A program made the position numbers and the translations under genes. A DNA stretch of 64,000 nucleotides, taken from positions 91,139,349 through 91,203,348 of the forward strand of contig CM046443.1 of the NCBI GenBank assembly GCA_025506515.1, given 5' to 3'. The notes under the pieces are model-generated. The model was not told the DNA's origin. It did not search any database and saw nothing but the letters and a program-made list of their open reading frames with translations. Of the stretch, positions 56,348 to 64,000 are shown one piece after another (position 1 is the stretch's first letter; each line of letters opens with the position of its first letter). Source of the DNA: Flaveria trinervia (Eukaryota; Streptophyta; Magnoliopsida; Asterales; Asteraceae).

Positions 56348-57232
56348 CTATCTGTCAGGTTGCACTCCTGGTAAATCTTCTGGGAACACGTCCAGAAAGT
56401 CACACACAACCGGTACATCGAATAGTTGTGGTGTTGGCGTATCCATATCCTTTACATAAGCCAAGTAGGCGCTACATCCATGCCTCATACACTTTCCCGC
56501 CACCGCCATTGAGATTACTTTCAGGATCGTCGTGACCCGATCCCCATAAACAGTTACCGAACTCCCGTCAGGCGCTGCCAAATGAATCATCTTCTTGTGA
56601 CACACAATGTTTGCCTCGAACCACCAACCAATCCATCCCAAGAACCAAATCGAAACCACCTAAGGTCATCACGAACGGTCTAATAGGAAACTTATGACCT
56701 TCTAGTTCCACATCATAGTTCTCTATCATCTTAGAAATCCTAGTAGACTTACCTATGGCAGTTTCTACATCAAAGGGCACATCAACACGTTTACTACTAA
56801 CAGGCAGCTTAGCACAGAAAGCAGCAGAAATAAAACTTTTACTAGCACCTGAATCAAATAACACAGAAGCTAAAGTTTGGTTCACCAGAAACGTACCGGA
56901 CACGACATCAGGGTCCGTCCTAGCTTCCTCCTGTGTCATAGAGAATGCCCTAGCACTCGCCCTCGGCCCTTCACTCCCCATCTTCTTTGCCCCAGAACCC
57001 TCAACCCTCGCTAGTTATAGTCCCTACTCATGTGACCCTCTTCACCACAATTAAAGCACCGGACCATACGACAGTCCCTTGCTATATACCCCATCTTCCC
57101 GAATTTATAGCACAAGTTCGACCCCAGCCTGCACTCCCCACTATGCTCTTTTCCACACCTACCGCACTTCCTCAAGCCCGCACCCAAGGTTACCACCTGG
57201 GGGTCGTCCACCCGGGCCTTCTTGTTACCCAT
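56348..57232 (-). pseudogene. Element C gag zinc knuckles and aspartic protease
   Basis: 57232-57011 has CGRCGKEHSGEC, CYKFGKMGYIARDC (second Cys and the His of the CCHC replaced by Phe and Tyr) and CFNCGEEGHMSRDY. 56981-56568 has LFDSGASKSFIS with the catalytic DSG intact and GFDLVLGMDWL. 56659-56348 continues with the connecting segment FLDVFPEDLPGV. Small frameshifts separate the three pieces. Confidence 0.85.
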
Positions 57233-57436
57233 CGAGGCATCACCTCAACCAAGCCTCTTCCCATTCTAGTTTTGATCACCACCACCCTTCCTGCCACTTT
57301 CAGCCACCACTGCCACGATCCTCTCATCGTACAGTCTCCCCGCCAAATCCACTGCTGAGCTAAACGTGCATGGTCGGGCAGCGATCATGTGCCTGCAGAT
57401 ATCCGCTGGCAAGCCCTAAATGTATCTTTTAATCTT

Positions 57437-58206
57437 TCATGACAAAGGCGTCACTTGGTCCGGCACCAGACATGCCATCTCATTGAATTTGGTGGTGTAC
57501 TGTTGGTGTGTCATCGTTCCCGCCTCCAGCTGCAGGAATTCTCTCTCAACCTTATCCATTTCTCTATGAGGACAAAACTTCTCAATCACCAAATTCTTCA
57601 GTTCAGACCATCTCATCCTCCCGATTGCCCAACTACCTCGGCTTAGACTATGTTGTCCCACCAGCACAGAGCCGAGTCCACAAAAGAGTGGGTAGCAAAC
57701 TTTACTTTTTGGTCCTCCCGGCACTCGCTGATATTCAATACAGCTTCCATTTCTCTCACCCACCGATGAGCAGCAGAAGTGCTGTTCCATCAAAAGTAGG
57801 GGGCTTGCATCGTTGAAATGCCCCATAGTTACAGCCCCGTACCGCCTCCGGTACAGGCTCCTCTTTTTCCACTTCATCATCAGATAGAACTGTTTCAGGT
57901 TCTTGTTGCTCCCATCCTGCCAAGGACCTATTCCTCTCTTTCCTTTCCCCTTCCCATACCGCCTTGATAACTTCGGTCACTACAGATGGTAAGATTGTCT
58001 GCATGACCTGGTGAACTTCCTCAACAACAGCCTCTTTTACTGAGGCTCTCAAGTTAGTGCCCTCATCGCCACCCTCTCGATAAGGGGTCTCGGGTTCTTC
58101 ATGAACCACCTTTTCCATTCTGGGTCTTTCTCTCTTGGGTCGCGGCTCATCACAAGCCCATCAGACCACCACCACGAGAGGCTTTCGAAGATCTACCACT
58201 GGCCAT
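57437..58206 (-). pseudogene. Element C gag, N-terminal part, broken
   Basis: The start ATG is at 58206-58204 (MASGRSSKASRG, like A and B). A TGA follows 18 codons later because of a small deletion, and the frame resumes at about 58118 with EKVVHEEPETPYREG, the QVMQTILPSVVTEVIKAV helix and the acidic LSDDEVEKEE, then the capsid-like region to 57437 with KNLVIEKFCPHREMDKVERE and QQYTTKFNEMACLVPDQ. Confidence 0.85.
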
Positions 58207-58540
58207 TCACACGCACACTAAAAGATTCAAACACCAACATGGTCATTTAAGGGAACTGCTCAGTTTATGTCAAGTATAGTAAGTCCCTAATTATAGTGGC
58301 TAGTTGTGATTAGCCACTTACTTTACTCTTTATACTCCAAGCATTACCTGTCCTGCCTACATTAGTATTTAAATCCACGAGCAACACATAAACCACATAA
58401 CATGCGCACATAATACCGGTTAACATTACGAAATACCTGATGGCACGTAGCTACTCAGATTGGCATCCATTCCCTTTCCGTCCCATTCTCAGTTTAAGTT
58501 AAGGTTTATTTTGAAAATTTACCCATTTCACTTAAACTTT
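58207..58540. other. Untranslated leader of element C
   Basis: 334 bp between PBS and gag start, similar to the leaders of A (28574-28909) and B (37164-37500), for example the TAGTAAGTCCCTAATTATAG region. No gene. Confidence 0.7.
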
Positions 58541-58556
58541 GGCTCTGATACCAACT
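58541..58556 (-). other. PBS of element C (tRNA-Met type)
   Basis: The minus strand reads AGTTGGTATCAGAGCC directly after the 5' LTR end CCTTACA. Confidence 0.92.
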
Positions 58557-59454
58557 TGTAAGGCCCCGTTCCTTGACGCTCACAGCTGGTCGATCATCGC
58601 ACTTAAAACATATAAATACATTTGTCTTTCATAAAACATCGCAGCGGAATTACTAAAATATACATTTCATTTCATTATAAAAACTTTTGCAAAATAATAC
58701 ATTGTTGACAAGTTACAAAATACATGTTGCATTACATCACCAAAGCATTATAAAAATGGATGTCACCCAAAAGAGCTGAGTAGCCGCCCCGTGCCATCCT
58801 TAGCAATCATTACTTGCCAACTGGAAACACATAAAAGTCAGCGTTGTTGAGTGAGTTCTAGTTTTATAATAAAACATACTTTTCTTTCATTAAAATCGTT
58901 CTTTACTTTCATGCGATCATACATCATATGTACACATAAATAATGTTATTATTATCTTCGTCATTCATTCGTTCTTCATTACATCTTTTCTTTCCATCAA
59001 CCATGAACTTTACCCTTCATCCTCCTGGTACTGGGCCGAAGCCTATCATAGGCTTTCCATTACGGTGCACAACACCTTCTGCCCACAGTACCTAAGATAA
59101 AGTTCATGCGTACCATTGTCATATGCTATGCCCTTCCGTCCGTTGGTATTGGGCCGAAGCCTATCATAGACCTTCCATTACGATGCACAGCACCTCATGG
59201 CCACAGTATCGAAGGAAAGCAACAATGGTTCCATACAAATGGTCAATCACAAAGAAAGACCCCGATGTGCATCCTTTCTGGGGTAGCGAACCCGCACACC
59301 GTTGGGCTAACACCTTACAAAGGGGCGTGTCCCGACATACAAGGCTTGCAAGACTTTCATTACTTTCATCATTCATTAATGCATGCATTCATCATGTTCC
59401 TCTTTTCATTATCTTTCACTTTACGTTACATAATACTTTCATTTCGTTCATTGA
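58557..59454 (-). repeat. 5' LTR of element C, outer part missing
   Basis: Starts at the PBS side as TGTAAGGCCCCG and resembles the last 900 bp of the A and B LTRs. Similarity stops after TTTCGTTCATT, where a Harbinger transposase reading frame begins. Confidence 0.82.
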
Positions 59455-60030
59455 ACAGATACAATCGGTTGAGTATGTTGGTGTCATTGTTAGCTCTAGG
59501 GATCCAAAAACATATGCGAAATTGATAAATCTTGAGACGTCGCTACTTTAAGCATTGTCTTTAGTTGCTTCTAATCACCCCTCATCATGTATTGTCCTTG
59601 TGCATTTGGTTGGACAATTCTTTTAATGTAGTGCGTACAATCTATGCTCCCAAACGTCCTTGAAAAGTAACCATGGCATTGCTCATGTGCGACACGTAAA
59701 AGTTGAACACCATTGTAAGCATGTTTACGAAGATAATCTTGTATATACAAACAAATAACACCATCACAAAAGTGTTGCTAGCATTGTTATGATGTTTTCT
59801 TAAACATATTCAATTATTCATCATGTGCATTAGTAACTTCCCCATATTCTAGATTTCATACAACGGAATATCACTTTTATAGCAAAGTAAAACTCCTATC
59901 AAAATTACCAATGATCCGTAAAAATATGTGTTTGTCCATTCGTAATAGCTCGGAGAAAAAAGTTGGATGGTTATCTATACAATATTAAGCCACTAGTCGA
60001 TTGTAAGCCTTTTCACGGTTGTCTTTATGC
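59455..60030 (-). pseudogene. PIF/Harbinger-type transposase fragment, decayed
   Basis: Reading down the minus strand in mixed frames: KAYNRLVA.YCIDNHPTFFS, then LLRMDKHIFLRIIGNFDRSF, then FCDGVICLYIQDYLRKHAYN, FQGR followed after a one-base shift by GSIDCTH (first DDE Asp, about 59631-59649), NAQGQYMMRGD, then MLKVATSQDLSISHMFFGS and, in the next frame, RANNDTNILNRLYLF with the second Asp. The block order matches plant PIF/Harbinger transposases (GSIDCMHW, GQY.RGD, SQDLWIWHAFFG, GSNNDINVL). Multiple stops and shifts make it dead. It is cut at 59454 exactly where the C LTR starts. Confidence 0.75.
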
Positions 60031-62515
60031 ACGTACCCTTAAAACTTAAACATAAATGTAATAAAAGACAATATTTTGTTATGAACAAACATACGATAAT
60101 TAAACATAAGACATAAATAAACAACCTTTTTGATGATGAGATGGTGTCTTAAACTTTGTCCAATAATAAAAAACCACAATAGTCAAAAACTCAAAGTTGC
60201 ACTTGTCTCAAAATTTTCATCCTCAAAACTTAGACGAGTCGTAAATTCAAGTTTTCAACATACCATTTTTATTTTGTTTATAAAACGAGAGAGTATAGAA
60301 TTTGGATAGACTATAAAAGTATGGGATTTAGAAAGTAGTGGTGTTTATTAAATAAGATAATGGATTATTTAGATTTGAAAATTTTACAAACTTATTCAAA
60401 ATCCGATCTGATCTGAATAAGGGATATAGACATTCGATCTGAATCTATCTGAATTTAATTCGGATAAATTCGAATAACCCGAATATATTTGAATCAGCTT
60501 TTTACTATAATCTAGGACTACATATGCACCTTATTAAAGGAACCAAAGATTTCACAAAAACACCAAATACGTCACATGAATACTCTGATTCTAGTTTTGA
60601 TTTTTATTTTAACCCAAATACAAGTCATAAAAAACCCAATAATGTTACAGATTTCAACCTAAATTTTTATTTTAATGGGTTGTAACTATATTATTAAAAT
60701 TGGGTTTTTTTGTTCCAATGGGCCAATGGATAATAATACAATGGTCTTCTTATTCAGTTCAATTGAATATCCGATTAATCCGGAAAATCTGAACTAAAAA
60801 TTTTTGTAATCCAAAATCCAAATAAAGAATTAGGATTCAGATGAAATCCGAACAAATTATGAAATTATTTTGATTTTGGATTTTTTGAACACCCTTACTA
60901 GAGAATATAGTTTAATTTTGTTGTATTCACTTGGTTGAAAATATAAAAATAATACTAATAATGGTATTATGACCATTGGGTAACCGTCAAAATTAGGAGA
61001 AATGGTTTGGTGATTACCGATGGAAATTCAAGTGGAATGGGACAATTTTTGCTATTGGATTTGAGGGGTGGAATTTCCATCGAGGACTAGGCATTCCCCA
61101 CCCCTCTCTGGTTCCCACTCTAAGTACCCTGAGAAAATTTGCATACTATTTTATAGGGAACCCTCGTCGAGCCATGTTGTCGCTGCCACCCTGCACGACA
61201 AGTGGTTTTTATGTTCCCTAGTGTAACAATGTCAAATCACCATATACCACCTGCATGATGAAATAGCAGCAATCCCCTTAAACACTTTGTTTCTTTCTCT
61301 TCTATCCATCACATTCACCCCTATAGATCTCTCTTAGGGTGCTTAGAGTGGGCTTGAGAGTTTTAATACCCCGATCAAAATGGTTAACTCTAGATGAAGA
61401 TATTATTTTCATCGAATCTTTAGCTTTCAAAAGTAACGAGTGTACCACTGACGGAACTACCATTTGCATAGTATAATATTTGATGCGAAAAACACATGAC
61501 CCAACCAAAAACGCTAAACAACAAATGTGGAATTAACTTCGATTGGCCAAACATTCTTCCAACTTGAATGAACGCGTAAGGATGCAAACAAATATGCCAT
61601 ACTAAAACAATAAAGAGACCAAATTTTAGCATAGAAAACCTCTTAAAATAAGGAAAAAACATAGGTTATTATGTTTTATTTTACATTTATTTTGGTTTGT
61701 TAGGTTTATTATTATCAACAACTAGTAAAAATGGGCCTTCCAAAACTAACCATATATAAACTAAAAACATAATTCGTACAATGATATTTGTGATGTAGAT
61801 GCTCACAGGTTTCGTACAATAAATATCTTCCTATCTAAAAGAAGAATCATTAAGCAACAAGTAAAAATGTGTTGCTTCAATAGTTTTATTAATGAAAGTG
61901 TATAAATGTGAAGTAGATGCTCACAGGTTTCGGATTTCTGGAAAAAAATTTATCTTGCAATTATATAATAATAAATTATAAGAAGTAAATACCACCATCA
62001 AGTTCAATTCAAACGCCAACTAAACCTTCACATATAAATATACTATAATGAGACACTACCACCCAAGCTTCAAGAATTTTGATCCTTATCATCATGAACA
62101 TAACAAAAAGATACGTGGAGTTTCATGAATAAACAATTAACAACCATACAATTTAGATTTAATGTAATAAACAATAAACAACCATACAAATCAGATCTAT
62201 ACATTAAATTACAACATAACAGTGAAAACTTACTAACGAAATTAATATACTATAAAATAATTAACCTTAACATTGAAATTCAAAGAGTTGTCGTCATGGA
62301 ACCATGTATCAGGTGAGAGTTGTTTTCGATCTATCGAAGACAATCTTGATGATAGTTGCACATCTTTAACCAATTTATGTAACTTATCAAAAACCAAAAG
62401 GTACAGTTTGAGTTTCAAGTTTGGCCACAAATTCATTTTTGTGTTTATTTTATTAGGTTTAAAGTATTATTTAGGTTTAGGTTTTGATAGACTAAAATTA
62501 TAAAGTTTATTGGGT
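60031..62515. other. Intergenic AT-rich DNA
   Basis: 60380-60900 holds ATCCGAAT/GGATTTT words and ends GGATTTTTTGAACACCCTTAC, the typical edge of a plant MITE-like repeat. A somewhat GC-richer stretch at 60960-61470 has no frame I can support. The short frames near 61300-61660 and 62125-62500 lack coding character. Confidence 0.4.
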
Positions 62516-62876
62516 TATATCTTTTACTAGTTTTATTAAACCTATATGTTACATGGGTTGAATAAATAAAATATTAATATAATAAAATTTATTAATTATA
62601 AAATCATATTCTAAGATATAATATTACTGAAATTATGTTTCATTTTTTTAGAAAATTATTAGAAAATTTTATTATTTTAAAAAAATTATTTATTTAAAAA
62701 TAATATTAATAAATAGATCTCTTTCTTAATTATTAAATTTTAATAAATAGTAAATAATATTTTTAATAATTAAAGTAATTATTTAATGAGAGAAAGACAT
62801 GATAATTTTGATGAGGATGATAGTGGTGTTGACATGTACCATCTCAAGATATTTTTTATTAGAGTAGGGAGATTGA
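62516..62876. repeat. AT-rich dispersed repeat, copy 3
   Basis: Begins TTTTACTAGTTTTATTAAACC, then TATGTTACATGGGTTGAATAA, and ends with GACATGTACCATCTC and TTTTTATTAGAGTAGGGAG, the same block order as 21368-21920. Confidence 0.5.
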
Positions 62877-64000
62877 TAATTTTATTTTTAGATTATTTTT
62901 AAATAAATTATATATACACACACTACACATGTCATTATATGGTGTCTTTTCACTTTTATTTTTCTTTCCAAACACATTACCCAATTCTAGGCAATTAAAT
63001 TAATATTTTCACTATCTTTTGCTTCATATTAGACAATTAGATTAAGTTTTTATTTTATCAACTTCATAATTTTAGGCATCGAAATTAATACTTTTGTTTT
63101 GATTTTTATCTAATAGTTTTAATTTAAAATTTTGTTTATCATCTATTAGATTATTGAATGATATAATTTTTGAATTCTACATATATTGAAAGTGAGTTTG
63201 TAAGCAGAAAGGATCCAATTATAAAAAACCTTAATCATATATTTACATATTTTAAGATCTAATATATATTATGATTTGTTGAATCATGTGGTATTTTTGT
63301 CATGTTGGCCGAAGTATTCAAATAAATAATTTCGTTACGCTCCCAATTGAATAGATTAATTTAATTCAGTTTTAAGGAAAAAAATGAAAATTTTAATTAA
63401 CTTGTGGTCCTGGTTCTATAAACATTTATTATATTAAAGATGATGGGTGTTTTATAATTACTTTTTGCTTCTAAATATTTAATTTAATATTTTAATTTAG
63501 ATCGTGTAATATACGGATTTCTAACCTAATATATATACATAACTGTTTATAATTTTGAGCCTCTTGAAAAAACATGTCATATATATGTATGGGTCACATG
63601 CTCAAAACTCCCTTGCGGCCACACCAACCCTAAGATAAAAATGAACTCAACTCCGTTTATACAATCTATTGTCCATGAATCCATGAACTATAAATATACA
63701 AGTAAACTCGAGAACCCATAAGGGTCAAACCAATTATCATAACACCGTATCCAATTATCATATAACTAGTTATGTAATATATCTCCTTGATATAGTTGTA
63801 TCTCGTTAGTTCAAGAATCATCTATATAATCTAATAGTTAAATGCATAAGTATAGTTCTTGATGAATCGGATCCTTATCACAAATTGGACTGTGAAGCAT
63901 ATCATATCACCTATTGATGCAATAAAATGATCTTAGTCATAAATTAATTGACTTGGATGTTACATTCAAGACATGATGAAAAAGAAATTTGAGAATTACG
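62877..64000. other. AT-rich flank, no gene seen
   Basis: AT-rich throughout. 63570-64000 is less AT-rich and could be the edge of another repeat, since phrases such as CCAATTATCATA recur in it (63730-63765), but no boundary can be shown. Confidence 0.4.

Larger units (their letters stand above)
52170..59454 (-). mobile_element. Ty3/gypsy chromovirus C (Tekay/Del-like), both LTRs truncated
   Basis: Minus-strand element with 5' LTR (58557-59454, outer part missing), PBS, gag, protease, RT, RNase H, integrase and chromodomain-like end, PPT, and 3' LTR (53553 down to about 52170, inner-distal part missing). The two LTRs overlap only over about 180 bp (52175-52355 versus 59275-59454), where they are very similar. 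The missing parts and different flanks imply rearrangement after insertion, so no target duplication can be expected. Confidence 0.85.

Noticed and set aside
63570..64000. Edge of a further LTR retrotransposon
   Set aside because: The sequence has LTR-like composition, but no TG...CA end, PBS, PPT or second copy is present in the window.

Overview
This is a stretch of plant nuclear chromosome, probably from an Asteraceae species. Four things point that way: a four-exon Aux/IAA gene with GT-AG introns, about 2 kb Ty3/gypsy chromovirus LTRs, a very large Ty1/copia element with an extra 3' gene ending in a YPRFLQ-type domain, and an RT fragment of a kind I recall from Asteraceae gene sets. The family assignment rests on recall of related elements, not a search, so it is tentative. 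Nearly all of the window is transposable-element sequence. I found one convincing host gene, no rRNA or tRNA gene, no CRISPR array and no bacterial-type operon.

Layout. 0.7-15.6 kb: a SIRE-like Ty1/copia element on the minus strand, with short LTRs (298 bp on the left; the right one has lost about 35 bp), PBS, PPT, decayed gag-PR-INT-RT-RH, and a further 3.5 kb of minus-strand coding sequence between pol and the 3' LTR. 16.9-18.7 kb: the Aux/IAA gene on the minus strand, rebuilt here to 197 codons. 19.3-21.4 kb: a 5'-truncated non-LTR-type reverse transcriptase with a zinc motif and endonuclease-like C terminus, about 0.75 kb upstream of the Aux/IAA start, bracketed by an identical 105-bp direct repeat. 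21.4-26.6 kb: AT-rich gene-free DNA with a dispersed repeat and a (CA)n(TA)n microsatellite.

26.6-44.6 kb: a nested pair of Tekay/Del-like Ty3/gypsy elements. Element A (target duplication TGTCT) contains the complete element B (target duplication ATGAT) inside its 3' LTR. 44.6-50.0 kb: AT-rich intergenic DNA with low-complexity patches and MITE-like remnants. 50.1-50.95 kb: the 3' end of a second copia element, cut by an LTR. 50.95-59.45 kb: a third gypsy family (C) on the minus strand, whose 3' LTR sits head-to-head with an inverted partial copy of the same LTR, making a palindrome of about 1.15 kb arms. 59.45-60.03 kb: a decayed PIF/Harbinger transposase cut by the C LTR. The remainder is AT-rich.

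The observation I would follow first is that unrelated LTR elements (the copia element and gypsy families A, B and C) all carry short-period arrays built on the same core, CATGCG followed by NCT and an A-rich end. The period is 19 bp in both the copia element and B, 15 bp in A and 20 bp in C. In the gypsy elements they lie inside the LTR. In the copia element one array lies in the leader between PBS and gag and a second, in inverted orientation, lies between pol and the extra gene. Next are the copia extra gene, whose frame runs through the PPT and stops inside the first six bases of the LTR, and the RT fragment beside the Aux/IAA promoter.
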